From DYJB01 sp963777165 (GTDB taxonomy: Bacteria > Chloroflexota > Anaerolineae > Anaerolineales > E44-bin32), in NCBI GenBank assembly GCA_963777165.1, contig CAVZPO010000028.1, forward strand, positions 47,156 through 111,155: a stretch of DNA of 64,000 bases, given 5' to 3'. The translations under genes and the position numbers were made by a program. The notes below the pieces were generated by a model. The model was not told the DNA's origin. It saw only the letters and a list, made by a program, of their open reading frames with translations, and ran no database searches. Shown here piece after piece: positions 33,940 to 43,285 of this stretch. Numbering within the stretch: position 1 is the first letter of the stretch; every line of letters starts with the position of its first letter.

Positions 33940-34386
33940 GTGTCGCTGCAAGACTTCTTCAACCGCCTTGGAAACCCGATCCTCTCCGCCCTGCTCCGCT
34001 CGCCTCTGCACGCGATGGCCGGTGATGGAATAATGCTGGTCTCGGTCACCGGCCGGCGCAGCGGACGCGTGTACACGACCCCGGTCAACTACCTGCGCTA
34101 CGGGGAAACGCTCATGATCATCAGCCTGCGCAAACGAACGTGGTGGCGCAACCTGCGCGGGGGCGCCGAGGTGGGTGTACGCCTGCGCGGGCAGGCCCGG
34201 CGGGGCCAGGCCACATTGTCCGAAGGCGACCCCGAGGTGGCCGTGCTCCTTGGGCGGATCCTGGCCCGCATCCCGGCCTACGCTCGCCTCCTCGGCGTCC
34301 GGATGCGACCCGACGGGACCCCCTATCCCGAGGACCTGGCGCACGCTGCGCGCTCCCGAGTGGTCGCGCAGATTCAACTAACCTGA
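33940..34386 (+). CDS. F420/DUF385-type deazaflavin oxidoreductase-like protein
   Basis: This 148-residue split-barrel protein of the nitroreductase/deazaflavin-dependent (DUF385) family has VSVTGRRSGRVYTTPVNYLR (about residues 30-49) and WWRNLRGGAEVGVRLRGQ (about 65-82), the typical pattern. Members use F420 or related flavins to reduce small molecules. The GTG start at 33940 has GGAGGT nine bases upstream. F420 biosynthesis genes are not in the window, so the cofactor is uncertain. Confidence 0.87.
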   Translation: MSLQDFFNRLGNPILSALLRSPLHAMAGDGIMLVSVTGRRSGRVYTTPVNYLRYGETLMIISLRKRTWWRNLRGGAEVGVRLRGQARRGQATLSEGDPEVAVLLGRILARIPAYARLLGVRMRPDGTPYPEDLAHAARSRVVAQIQLT

Positions 34387-34590
34387 GTGGGCATCGCCTT
34401 GCAGCACGCCCCGCTCCCGAGCGACTGAATCCGATGCGTGGGTTTCCCCGGCCAGGGATCGCAGCGCAGATCCACCACGCCTGGCCGCGTCTCGGACTTC
34501 CCTCGGCTTGCGGAGACTGAACGACGTCGTCCCCCCGCCAGGTCGCAGACTTGGCGCGCGGATCCGGCCGCCTTCGGGACTGCGTTGTGC

Positions 34591-36261
34591 TCAGCCGCGG
34601 AGCATGAAGCCGAACGCGATCGCAGCGGCCGCCCAGCCGGCGATCGCCAGCCTGGGTTCATCCTGCCCGTAGAGCAAAGTGCCGCTCACCAGGAAGCCGG
34701 CGCAGAGGACGGCCGCGGCGACACGCTGCAGCCCACGGCGCAGGGTGGTGATCTGATCCTCCAGTTCCGGGGAAGGGCGCGCCGAAACCACCAATTCCCC
34801 GCGCTCCAATTCCCCCAACGCGGCGTCGATGCGCGCCGGTAGGGCCACCAGCCGGCCCCCCTCCCTCACCAGGGTGTCGAGCACCGTCTTGATCCAATCC
34901 CCGCCTTCGTCGGCCAACAAGCTTTGGGCGAACGGTGCCAGGCCGCCGAACAAGTTGAAATCGGGGTGCAGACCGGTGCAGATGCCCGAGAGGATGGCCA
35001 CGCAGCGCCCCAGGAAGATCAGGTCGGCCGGCATCTGAAAGGGGAGGTCGAAGACCAGGTCCCGGAACTTGTGCGCCATGGCGTGCATTTCGCGGGGATC
35101 GAGGTGGGTGAGCTCCTGCATGCTCTTCCCCCACAGTCGGTCGAAGAGGGCATTTTCCGCCTGCCGCAGCCGCCGCGTGTCGGCCCCGGGGAGCAGAACC
35201 CCGAGTTCCTCGTACGACTTGAGCAGCCGATCGAGATCGCGCACGCCCAGTCCGACGGCCAGGTCCCGCAGCCCGCGCCGCATGCGCTCTGAGACGTGCC
35301 CCACCATCCCGAAGTCCACGAACACCAGCTTCCAGCCCGACGGGCCGTTCGGCTCCACGAAAAGGTTACCGGGATGGGGGTCGGCGTGAAAAAAGCCCTC
35401 GTCGAAGATCTGCCGCAGGTAGGTGGTGAACAGCCTCTCCGCCACCTCGGCCCGGTTCACGCCGGCGGCGTCAATCGCGGCGTAGTCCGTGATCTTGATG
35501 GCGTAGACATCCTCCAGCGTCAGGACGCGGCGTGTGCTCTGGCCGGCGAAGACCTTCGGCACGCGCACACCGCCGTCGGCGGCAAACATCGCCGCAAATC
35601 GGCCGGCGTTCTCCGCCTCGGCCACATAGTCGATTTCCGCCCACAGGGTGCGGCTGAACTCCGCCACCAGCGCGTCCAGGTCCGCACGACGCGCCACCGG
35701 CGGGTAGTGCTTGAGCCAGCCGACGACGACGCGCAGCGCGGCCAGATCCACTTCCAGCAGGCTATGGATGTCCGGCCGCTGGACTTTGACCACCACTGCC
35801 TGGTTCCCCAAGCGTGCACGGTGCACCTGTCCGAGCGAGGCGGAGGCCAGCGGCCGGTCCTCGAACGCCGTGAAGATCTGGTCGACGCGCTGCCCGAGTT
35901 CCTGTTCGATCACGCCGCGCATAGCCGCCGCCGACTCCGGCGCCACCTCGTCCTGCAGCCCGGCCAACTCGGCAGTGATGACTTCGGGCAACACGTCGAC
36001 TCGGGCGGACAGGAACTGTCCAACCTTGATCCACACACCACCCAGGCGTGCCGCCAGGCGGCGATAGCGCCGGGCAATGCCGCGGTAGCGCGCCGGTGCG
36101 GTGCGCCGGGCAATGCGGCCCAACCCGATCACGCGCAACCCGATGTCCCAGACGACGATTCCCAATCCCACCGGCGCAAAGAAAGCCAGCACCCGCACGA
36201 ATCGCCAGCGCTGCCTGGGGGAGCGGCTGACGGTGGCGGAAGCGGGAAGAGCCTGATCCAT
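34591..36261 (-). CDS. UbiB/ABC1 family atypical protein kinase
   Basis: This 556-residue ABC1/ADCK-type protein has an N-terminal hydrophobic segment, then the UbiB signature WIKVGQFLSARVDVLP (KxGQ, about residues 77-92), the Ala-rich loop PLASASLGQVHRARL, VVVKVQRPD, AEIDYVAEAENAGRFA, FFHADPHPGNLF (catalytic-loop-like) and FVDFGMVGHVSE. Two C-terminal helices anchor it. The family supports isoprenoid-quinone synthesis or lipid homeostasis through ATPase or kinase activity. GGAGG precedes the ATG at 36259-36261. It lies downstream of the calcium ATPase gene but is separated by a terminator hairpin. Confidence 0.92.
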   Translation of the reverse strand: MDQALPASATVSRSPRQRWRFVRVLAFFAPVGLGIVVWDIGLRVIGLGRIARRTAPARYRGIARRYRRLAARLGGVWIKVGQFLSARVDVLPEVITAELAGLQDEVAPESAAAMRGVIEQELGQRVDQIFTAFEDRPLASASLGQVHRARLGNQAVVVKVQRPDIHSLLEVDLAALRVVVGWLKHYPPVARRADLDALVAEFSRTLWAEIDYVAEAENAGRFAAMFAADGGVRVPKVFAGQSTRRVLTLEDVYAIKITDYAAIDAAGVNRAEVAERLFTTYLRQIFDEGFFHADPHPGNLFVEPNGPSGWKLVFVDFGMVGHVSERMRRGLRDLAVGLGVRDLDRLLKSYEELGVLLPGADTRRLRQAENALFDRLWGKSMQELTHLDPREMHAMAHKFRDLVFDLPFQMPADLIFLGRCVAILSGICTGLHPDFNLFGGLAPFAQSLLADEGGDWIKTVLDTLVREGGRLVALPARIDAALGELERGELVVSARPSPELEDQITTLRRGLQRVAAAVLCAGFLVSGTLLYGQDEPRLAIAGWAAAAIAFGFMLRG

Positions 36262-36323
36262 GAGACCTCCGACGGACTGCCGTGCCAGGCAAGTGTAGTC
36301 CCTTGCCCCGCCCGAGAAACACA

Positions 36324-36349
36324 GCGCCGGGCGCTGACGCGCCCGGCGC
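36324..36349 (-). terminator. GC-rich hairpin after the P-type ATPase
   Basis: Eleven-base arms gcgccgggcgc (36324-36334) and gcgcccggcgc (36339-36349) with a four-base loop start 21 bases after the ATPase stop. On the transcribed strand TGTGTTTCTC follows, giving a weak T-run. Confidence 0.7.
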
Positions 36350-36369
36350 GATTCGCCCGTCGTGGGCGG

Positions 36370-39186
36370 CTAGCGCGCGGCGCGCCTGGCCCGCAAGCTG
36401 ATCCCCCACTTGGTGAGCTCCGCCACCAGCGCCGGCACGAACACCAGCGGCAGGATCAGTTCCCACTGCGCCCAGCCGAGGGTCACGGTGTTGAACACCG
36501 GCTGCAGGAACGGCACATAGAGCACGGCCACCACCAGCGCCAGCGACGACAGCACGGCGTACACCATCGTCCGATTGGAGAACAGACCCATGCGCAGCAG
36601 TGGATAGCGCTCCGAGCGCGCCGTGAAGGCACGCAACAGCTCCGAAAAGGAGAGGGTGGCAAACGACATGGTCTCGGCGAACTGCGGCGCCTCCGGATGA
36701 GCGCGTAGTCCGACGAAGTAGGCCCCCAGCGTGACCCCGGAGATCGCCAGCGTTTGCAGGACGATCCCGAGCTGCATCGACCGGTTGATCACCGGCTCGT
36801 TGGGGGGCCGCGGCGGCTGGTCCATCGTGTCCGGGTCGCCCTTCTCCATCCCGAGGGCCAGCGCCGGCGCGCCGTCGGTGACCAGGTTGAGCCACAGCAG
36901 CTGGATCGCCGTCAGCGGGGAGGGCAGGCCGGCCAGCGTGGCCACGAAGATCACGGTGATCTCGCCCAGGTTGCACGACAGCAGGTAGAAGACGAACTTG
37001 CGGATGTTGGCGTAGATGATGCGGCCCTGCTCGACGGCCGAGACGATGCTGGCGTAGTTGTCGTCGGTCAGCACCATGTCGGCTGTTTCCTTGGCCACAT
37101 CCGTCCCGGTGATCCCCATCGCCACGCCGATGTCGGCCCGCTTGAGCGCCGGAGCATCGTTGACCCCGTCGCCGGTCATGGCCACGATCTCGCCGTTGGC
37201 CTTCAGCGCATCGACGATGCGGACCTTGTGCTCGGGGGAGACGCGGGCGTAGACGTCGGTGCGCACCACCTCGGTCTTCAGCGCCGCTTCGTCCATTGCC
37301 GCCAGATCGGCTCCGGTCAGCACCTGGCCGCCCGGCCGCAGCAGTCCGATCTGCTCGGCGATGGCGCGGGCGGTGTTGGCGAAGTCGCCCGTGATCATCA
37401 CCGTGCGGATGCCGGCCTTGCGGGCACGTTCGATCGCCGGCGGCACCTCCGCCCTGCCCGGGTCGATCATGCCGAACAGGCCGACGAAGGTCAGGTCGCG
37501 CTCGATCGTTTCGGGAGTAACCTCTCCCGGCGCCTCCTGGTCGACCCGATAGGCCACCGCCAGCACGCGCAGCGCCTGCTGCGACATGCGGCTGTTCGCC
37601 TCCAGGATCTGCTGGCGCATCGCCTCCGTCAACGGCGTGCGGCTGTCATCCAGATGCTGGACGTGCGTGCACAGGTCCAGCACGATGTCCGGGGCGCCCT
37701 TCGTCGCCGAAACCACCCACTCTCGGTGATGGTCATCGGTGAAGGGGCTCGGGTCGGCCGTTGAGGGTTCCACCACGCGGTGCAGTGTGGTCATGCGCTT
37801 GCGGGTTGAATTGAACGGGATTTCGTCGATGCGCGGGTAGGCGCGGTCCAGCCGGTCCTGATCCGCGCCGCCTTTGACCGCCGCCACGATCAACGCCGAC
37901 TCGGTCGGGTCGCCGACCACCCGGAAGCGCGACGCCTGACCCTCCTCGGCCCGCTCGATCTCGGCGTCGTTGGCCAGCACGGCCGCCCACAGGGCGGTGG
38001 ACGCCCCCGGCATCCGAATCAGATCGACCGGTTGGCCGTCGACCCGGAATGCCCCGACCGGATCGTATCCCTGCCCGGTGACCTCCAGCAGCGTGCCGTC
38101 GACCCACAGCCGAGTGACGGTCATCTGGTTCTGGGTCAGCGTGCCGGTCTTGTCCGAGCAGATCACCGTCGTCGATCCGAGCGTTTCGACCGACGCCAAC
38201 CGCCGGATCAGCGCATGCCGCTTGATCATCTCGCGCATGCCCAGCGCCAGCGTGATGGTGACGACTGCCGCCAATCCCTCCGGCACGGCTGCCACCGCCA
38301 GACTGACGGCGATGATGAACATCTCAAACGGCTCATAGCCGCGCGCCCAGCCGACCAGGAACACCAGTGCACATACGGCGAGCGCCGCCCACCCCAACAC
38401 CTTGCCCAATTGGTCGAGCTTGCGCTGCAGGGGAGTCGACTCGTCCTCCGCCGCCTGGAGCATGGCGGCGATCAGGCCGATCTGCGTGTGCATGCCGGTG
38501 GTGACCACGACGCCACGCCCGCGGCCGTAGGCAACCACGGTGCCCATGAAGGCGGTGTTCAACCGGTCGCCCAGGGGCACGTCCTGCCGGAGCACGACGC
38601 GGGCGTCCTTTTCCACGGCGACCGACTCGCCCGTCAGCGCCGCTTCTTCGATGCGCAGGTTGACGGTCTCCACCAGCCGCAGATCGGCGGGCACGAAGTT
38701 GCCCGATTCCAGAACGACCAGATCGCCTGGGACGAGCTCACGCCCCGGGACGCTCACCCGGTGTCCATCGCGAACTACCTGGGCTTCGGGAGCGGCCATG
38801 CGCCTCAGAGCCGCCAGGGCTTCTTCCGCTCGTCGTTCCTGAACAACGCCCAGCAGCGCGTTCAGGGCAACGATCGCCAGGATGGCGCCGGCCTCGATGA
38901 AGTCGCCCAGCACGGCGGAGACCACTCCGGCGACGATCAGGACGATGACGATGAAGGAGCTCAGCTGCCCAAGCAGCATCCGCCAGAACCCCGGCCGGGG
39001 CTTTTCCTCCAACTCGTTGTACCCGTAGCGCGTCAGGCGCTGCGCGGCCTCCTCAGACGTCAGCCCGCGCTGGGGCGAAGTGCCCAGGGCCGGCAAGACA
39101 TCGGAGACCTCCAGCGCATGCCAGACGCGCTCATCCGGTCGGGCGTCTTCAGGCTGGGGTTCGGGACTGGTCACGGACGGCCGCAT
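36370..39186 (-). CDS. P-type calcium-transporting ATPase (PMCA/SERCA-like, P2A)
   Basis: This 938-residue cation pump shows all P-type ATPase landmarks: actuator-domain LTGESVAVEK (about residue 184), phosphorylation site ICSDKTGTLTQNQMTVTRLW, nucleotide-binding-domain KGAPDIVLDLC, the TGDGVNDAPALKRADIGVAM hinge and ten helices. Helix M4 contains AAVPEGLAAVVTITLALGM, the PEGL motif of calcium-type (P2A) pumps, and the end resembles SERCA/PMR1 (LQLLWLNLVTDGAPALALGM-like with ALALGME). The chosen ATG at 39186 follows GGAGGA; an upstream ATG adds 16 poorly supported residues. An attenuator-like hairpin is in the leader. Calcium export or manganese/calcium homeostasis is expected. Confidence 0.92.
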   Translation of the reverse strand: MRPSVTSPEPQPEDARPDERVWHALEVSDVLPALGTSPQRGLTSEEAAQRLTRYGYNELEEKPRPGFWRMLLGQLSSFIVIVLIVAGVVSAVLGDFIEAGAILAIVALNALLGVVQERRAEEALAALRRMAAPEAQVVRDGHRVSVPGRELVPGDLVVLESGNFVPADLRLVETVNLRIEEAALTGESVAVEKDARVVLRQDVPLGDRLNTAFMGTVVAYGRGRGVVVTTGMHTQIGLIAAMLQAAEDESTPLQRKLDQLGKVLGWAALAVCALVFLVGWARGYEPFEMFIIAVSLAVAAVPEGLAAVVTITLALGMREMIKRHALIRRLASVETLGSTTVICSDKTGTLTQNQMTVTRLWVDGTLLEVTGQGYDPVGAFRVDGQPVDLIRMPGASTALWAAVLANDAEIERAEEGQASRFRVVGDPTESALIVAAVKGGADQDRLDRAYPRIDEIPFNSTRKRMTTLHRVVEPSTADPSPFTDDHHREWVVSATKGAPDIVLDLCTHVQHLDDSRTPLTEAMRQQILEANSRMSQQALRVLAVAYRVDQEAPGEVTPETIERDLTFVGLFGMIDPGRAEVPPAIERARKAGIRTVMITGDFANTARAIAEQIGLLRPGGQVLTGADLAAMDEAALKTEVVRTDVYARVSPEHKVRIVDALKANGEIVAMTGDGVNDAPALKRADIGVAMGITGTDVAKETADMVLTDDNYASIVSAVEQGRIIYANIRKFVFYLLSCNLGEITVIFVATLAGLPSPLTAIQLLWLNLVTDGAPALALGMEKGDPDTMDQPPRPPNEPVINRSMQLGIVLQTLAISGVTLGAYFVGLRAHPEAPQFAETMSFATLSFSELLRAFTARSERYPLLRMGLFSNRTMVYAVLSSLALVVAVLYVPFLQPVFNTVTLGWAQWELILPLVFVPALVAELTKWGISLRARRAAR

Positions 39187-39205
39187 TTCTTCCTCCGGGG
39201 CCGAG

Positions 39206-39227
39206 AAAAAAGGGCGCAGGGCGCCCT
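39206..39227 (-). terminator. Attenuator-like hairpin in the ATPase leader
   Basis: Arms agggcgc (39211-39217) and gcgccct (39221-39227) with a three-base loop are followed on the minus strand by six T residues (39206-39211). It lies between the TATAAT box and the ATPase start, so it could end the phoU transcript, attenuate the ATPase message, or both. Confidence 0.65.
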
Positions 39228-39236
39228 CAGCCAAAA

Positions 39237-39242
39237 ATTATA
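39237..39242 (-). promoter_or_regulatory. -10 box upstream of the P-type ATPase
   Basis: A perfect TATAAT on the minus strand; no good -35 box is visible. Transcription would start near 39230, immediately before the hairpin with its T-run, about 45 bases before the chosen start codon. Confidence 0.45.
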
Positions 39243-39341
39243 GCATGCCGGACCTTCGGTCCCCGAAGGTTCGGCCACAGCCAGCAGACAGACGCCCGAC
39301 CGCGAGACACGCCACCCCAGACCGGGGATCAGCGTGGGCGG

Positions 39342-40037
39342 CTACTCAATCAAGTCGGTCATCGCCTTGCTGACCTTCGGGTTGAGCTCGCGCATTTCCC
39401 CGCTGGCCATGAACAGGATCCGCTCCACGATGTTGGTCACCCTATCGCCAATCCGCTCAAGATTGTGGGCGGCGAAGATCAGATACAGTCCGCGGCTGGT
39501 CGTGTGCGGATCCTCGACCATATACGACAGAATCTCGCGGAAGATCTGCGTGTACAGTGCGTCTACGACGTCGTCCATGGCGACGATCGGCCGTGCCCTT
39601 GCGGCGTCGCGCTCCACATACGCTTGCAGCGATTGACGCAGCATTTCGCGACAGGTCTCGGCCATGCGCGGCAGATCGATGAGCGGCTTGAGGAGCGGCT
39701 GGTCCCCCATGTGCACGACCGTGCGGGCGATGCCGGCCGCATGATCGCCCATGCGCTCCAGGTCGGTGACGATGCTGAAGGCCGCCAGAACGGCTCGCAG
39801 GTCGCTGGCTGCCGGCTGCTGCCGGGCAATGAGCGCCAGGCAGGCCTCTTCCACCTGGAAACGCAGGGCGTTGACCTTGGCATCGTCGGCGTCCACCTGG
39901 AGGGCCAGGGCGGAGTCCCGATGGGCCAGCGCCTGGATCGAGCGCTCGATGGCCGCATCGACCAGGCTGCCGATGCGCAGCAGGCCCTCATTGATCTCGG
40001 TCAGTTCCCGGTCGAGCGTCGAACGCGCGTGCGTCAT
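39342..40037 (-). CDS. phoU: Phosphate signalling protein PhoU
   Basis: This 231-residue protein has two three-helix-bundle repeats. It begins THARSTLDRELTEINEGLLRIG and contains the paired metal-binding-type motifs VTDLERMGDHAAGIA (about residues 85-99) and AAHNLERIGDRVTNIVE (about 192-208). PhoU connects the Pst transporter with the PhoR kinase and represses the Pho response when phosphate is plentiful. AGGAGG precedes the ATG at 40035-40037. It is the last gene of the pst operon, 24 bases after pstB. Confidence 0.95.
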   Translation of the reverse strand: MTHARSTLDRELTEINEGLLRIGSLVDAAIERSIQALAHRDSALALQVDADDAKVNALRFQVEEACLALIARQQPAASDLRAVLAAFSIVTDLERMGDHAAGIARTVVHMGDQPLLKPLIDLPRMAETCREMLRQSLQAYVERDAARARPIVAMDDVVDALYTQIFREILSYMVEDPHTTSRGLYLIFAAHNLERIGDRVTNIVERILFMASGEMRELNPKVSKAMTDLIE

Positions 40038-40060
40038 CCGCCTATCCTCCTGAGCCGCCC

Positions 40061-40936
40061 TCAGCCAAACCGCCCGGTGACGTAATCTTCGGTCCGCTTG
40101 TCCTTCGGACGAGTGAACATGGTCTCCGCCGGCCCGACTTCGATCACCGAGCCGGCGCGCTTCTCTCCGACCAGCATCATCATCGCCGTCACGTCCGAGA
40201 CCCGCGCCGCCTGCTGCATATTGTGCGTCACGATCACGATCGTGTAGTTGACCGACAGCTGGCGCATGAGCTCCTCGATGCGCAGCGTGGCGATCGGGTC
40301 GAGCGCCGAGCACGGCTCGTCCATCAGGATGACGTCCGGCTCGACAGCCAGCGCCCGAGCGATGCACAGCCGCTGCTGTTGACCGCCGGAGAGCGACAGG
40401 CCGCTCTGTTTGAGTTTGTCCTTGACCTCGTCCCACAACGCCGCCCGGTTCAGGCAGCGCTCGACCAACTCGTCCATCTCACCTCGGTAGCCGTTGATGC
40501 GCGCCGCCCAGGCGACGTTTTCGTAGATGCTCTTGGGAAACGGGTTGGGCTTCTGGAAGACCATCCCCACCCGCCGCCGCACCTCGACCGGATCGATGCC
40601 GGGTGAGTAGATGTTCAGCCCATCGAACATCACCTCACCCTCGGTGCGGGCTGTGAGCACCAGTTCGTTCATGCGGTTGAGGGACCGCAGCAGCGTACTC
40701 TTCCCGCATCCCGAAGGCCCAATGATGGCAGTGATCTTGTGACGGGCGACCTTCAGGCTCACATCCTGGACTGCCAGAAACGACCCGTAATACACGCTCA
40801 AGTGCCGCATCTCCATGGCGGCCTTGAGTGCGTCGATGTCCTCTCCAGTTCGCAGCACCTCCCCACTCACGCGCACACTGCGCGCCGTCGGATCCGCGGT
40901 GGAAGAGCTGGGGGAGACGGAGAGCACGGTCAGCAT
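40061..40936 (-). CDS. pstB: Phosphate ABC transporter ATPase PstB
   Basis: This 291-residue ABC ATPase drives phosphate import. Walker A is GPSGCGKST (about residue 74), followed by FQKPNPFPKSIYENVAW, signature SLSGGQQQRLCIARAL, Walker B VILMDEPCSALDP and switch VTHNMQQAARVSD, all in the PstB pattern. The N-terminal 40 residues are an extra, variable extension. The start at 40934-40936 has GGAG upstream. It lies 10 bases after pstA. Confidence 0.96.
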   Translation of the reverse strand: MLTVLSVSPSSSTADPTARSVRVSGEVLRTGEDIDALKAAMEMRHLSVYYGSFLAVQDVSLKVARHKITAIIGPSGCGKSTLLRSLNRMNELVLTARTEGEVMFDGLNIYSPGIDPVEVRRRVGMVFQKPNPFPKSIYENVAWAARINGYRGEMDELVERCLNRAALWDEVKDKLKQSGLSLSGGQQQRLCIARALAVEPDVILMDEPCSALDPIATLRIEELMRQLSVNYTIVIVTHNMQQAARVSDVTAMMMLVGEKRAGSVIEVGPAETMFTRPKDKRTEDYVTGRFG

Positions 40937-40945
40937 TCGAAACTC

Positions 40946-42205
40946 CTACAGGTAGCGGCCCTGCCGGCCGTAGCGGTTGCGTAGCAGGATGGCGGCGGCG
41001 TTCAGACTGAGCAGCAGCAGCAGGAGCACCAGGATGGCCGCCGCCGCCAGGTTGCGGAACTCAGCTTGGGGCCGCGCCGTCCATTGGTAGATCTGGATCG
41101 GGAGAGCGGTGAACTTGGAGAAGATGCCGGTGGGATCGGAGGTGATGAATGTGGAAGCACCCACCACGACCAGCGGCGCGGTCTCGCCCATGGCACGCGA
41201 GACGGCCAGGATCGTCCCGGTCAGGATCCCGGCGATGGCGTTGGGCAGCACATGGTGCCAGACCGTCTGCCACTTTGTGCCACCCAGGCCGTACGCCGCC
41301 TGGCGCAGAGTCGCGGGCACTGCCCGAATCGCCTCCTGGGCATTGATGATCACCAGGGGCAAGACCAGCAGCCCGAGTGTCAGCCCCGCGGCCAAAATCG
41401 TGCGGCCATTGGCCGACGTAGGATCGGACACCTGACCAAGAACGGCGCCGCTGGTCAGCGGCTCAAGGGCGCGGACGAAGATCGCCAACCCCAGGATGCC
41501 GTAGATGATCGAAGGCACCCCGGCCAGATTGTTGATGTTGGTCTGGATGATGCGATTGAGCCAGGTGTCGGCGGCGTACTCTTCGAGGTACACGGCCGCG
41601 CCGATCCCGATCGGAAGGGCCAGCAGGACCGTCAGGCCGATGATCCACAGCGATCCCAGGATCGCACCGCGAATGCCTGCCAGCAGCGGGTTGCTCGACT
41701 GCGACGCCCCAACGAACGCCGGGTTGACCCATGCGCGGAACGACAGCGCTGCGGCGGGGTGGTCCGCCGCTGTCCGGGCCTCGATCTCCGGCTTGTGCAG
41801 CAGCGAGTTGCTCAGCGACCAGGTCTCAACGATCGTCGGTTCGACCACCCGATCGAGGACCAGCTGATAGACCTCGACGCGAGTACGGTCCGCCAGCGGC
41901 TGGTCGCTCTCCAGACGGCGGAGGAGGCCCTTGGACACATGCGCCTCAAGGATCGCCGTCAACTGGGCCTGCGACAGATCCTCAAGAGGAACGCCGTCCA
42001 CGGCCAGGGATGCCGGGTCGACCTTGGCCTCGATCGCCACCAGCCCGAATGCCTGGTCAATGACGTTGAAGAGCAGTGCCGAAAGCACAACGATGCCGAC
42101 GATGGTGGAGGCCAGGAATGTCCAGCGTCCGAGGCTCGACAGTCGATGGCGCTGGAGCGTGCGGTAGTCGTAGGCCGACGGCGGAGCGGTCGCCTGGGAG
42201 GTCAC
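40946..42205 (-). CDS. pstA: Phosphate ABC transporter permease PstA
   Basis: This 419-residue inner-membrane permease has six helices and a large periplasmic insertion between helix 1 (about residues 30-50) and helix 2 (about 55-165), longer than in E. coli PstA. The C-terminal half has the permease fold with AAVYLEEYAADTWLNRIIQT, GVPSIIYGILGLAIFV and the EAA loop RQAAYGLGGTKWQTVWHHVLP. It starts with GTG in a GTGA overlap with pstC. With PstC it forms the channel. Confidence 0.94.
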   Translation of the reverse strand: MTSQATAPPSAYDYRTLQRHRLSSLGRWTFLASTIVGIVVLSALLFNVIDQAFGLVAIEAKVDPASLAVDGVPLEDLSQAQLTAILEAHVSKGLLRRLESDQPLADRTRVEVYQLVLDRVVEPTIVETWSLSNSLLHKPEIEARTAADHPAAALSFRAWVNPAFVGASQSSNPLLAGIRGAILGSLWIIGLTVLLALPIGIGAAVYLEEYAADTWLNRIIQTNINNLAGVPSIIYGILGLAIFVRALEPLTSGAVLGQVSDPTSANGRTILAAGLTLGLLVLPLVIINAQEAIRAVPATLRQAAYGLGGTKWQTVWHHVLPNAIAGILTGTILAVSRAMGETAPLVVVGASTFITSDPTGIFSKFTALPIQIYQWTARPQAEFRNLAAAAILVLLLLLLSLNAAAILLRNRYGRQGRYL

Positions 42206-43170
42206 TCGTACGCCTTCCGGAATCGGCGGACGACCGACTGGCTGATTATGTTGAGCGTCAACGTCATCAGGAACAGCGTCAGCCCGATGGCGAAGATGCT
42301 GTCATAGTCGATCGATCCGTAGCTCAAGTCGCCGCCGCTGATGCGCACGATGTGGCCGGTCATCGTCTCGGCGCCCTTGAAGGGATTGAAGGTGAAGGCC
42401 GGGCCGGCACCGACCGCCAGGGCGACGATCATCGTCTCGCCGATGCCGCGCGACAGGCCCAGGATCAGCGCGGCCGAGATCCCGGAGACGGCGGCCGGGA
42501 CGACCACGCGCACGGCCGTCTCCAGCCGCGTGGCGCCCACGGCATAGGATGCCTCGCGCAGCGAGCGCGGCACGGCGCTCAGTGCGTCCTCACTGATCGA
42601 GCTGATCAGCGGCAGGATCAGGATGCCCATCACGATGCCGCCTGACGCCATGTTGTAGATCTCGACCACGTCCCGCCCAAAAATCGAACGCAGCAGCGGG
42701 GTCATGAACGTCAGGGCGAAGTAGCCGTACACCACCGTCGGGACGCCGGCCAGGAGTTCGAGCACGGGCTTGAGCAGGGAACGGGCCCGCTCGGTGGCGT
42801 ACTCACTCAGGTAGATGGCGACGCACAGCCCTAGCGGGACGGCCACGAGCATGGCGATGCCGGTGGTGATCAGCGTCGAGGTGGCCAGCGGCCAGATGCC
42901 GAACTCCCCGATGTGCGGCTGCCAGGTCGTCCCGGTGAGGAATTCTCCCAGGCTGACCTCGGGGCTGCTGAAGAAGCGCAGTGACTCGCGCACCAGGACG
43001 ACGACGATGCCGATCGTCGTCAGGATCGACAACGCCCCGCTGAAGAACAGGAAACCCTGGATCAGGGTCTCACCCAATCGACGGCGGCGCTTCAATCCCA
43101 GGGACTGTGCGGTGGGAGGCCCGGGGAAGATCACGCTCTCTGCCGGGCCGGATCGCATGGCAGTCTGCAT
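42202..43170 (-). CDS. pstC: Phosphate ABC transporter permease PstC
   Basis: This 322-residue permease has a charged cytosolic start, helix 1 around residues 40-62 and a permease domain with AIYLSEYATERARSLLKPVLELLAG-type sequence and GVPTVVYGYFALTF. Its EAA-type loop is REASYAVGATRLETAVRVVVP. I use the ATG at 43168-43170, preceded by GGAGCAGG; an upstream ATG would add 24 residues without family match. The stop overlaps pstA. A long stem-loop separates it from pstS. Confidence 0.94.
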   Translation of the reverse strand: MQTAMRSGPAESVIFPGPPTAQSLGLKRRRRLGETLIQGFLFFSGALSILTTIGIVVVLVRESLRFFSSPEVSLGEFLTGTTWQPHIGEFGIWPLATSTLITTGIAMLVAVPLGLCVAIYLSEYATERARSLLKPVLELLAGVPTVVYGYFALTFMTPLLRSIFGRDVVEIYNMASGGIVMGILILPLISSISEDALSAVPRSLREASYAVGATRLETAVRVVVPAAVSGISAALILGLSRGIGETMIVALAVGAGPAFTFNPFKGAETMTGHIVRISGGDLSYGSIDYDSIFAIGLTLFLMTLTLNIISQSVVRRFRKAYE

Positions 43171-43221
43171 CCAACCTGCTCCTGAAGAGTCCACGGGCAA
43201 CACACGGATTCTACGGGCAAA

Positions 43222-43254
43222 GCGGCACAGGGAGTAGGTCACTCCCTGTGCCGC
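43222..43254 (-). other. Perfect 14-bp stem-loop between pstS and pstC
   Basis: Arms gcggcacagggagt (43222-43235) and actccctgtgccgc (43241-43254) with a five-base loop lie 31 bases after the pstS stop. The element has no T-run and matches the location of the stem-loop in the other ABC operon. It likely sets a higher level of pstS than permease message. Confidence 0.75.
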
Positions 43255-43285
43255 GGGTCATCGGTCGGCCGGAAGAGCGCGGGCC

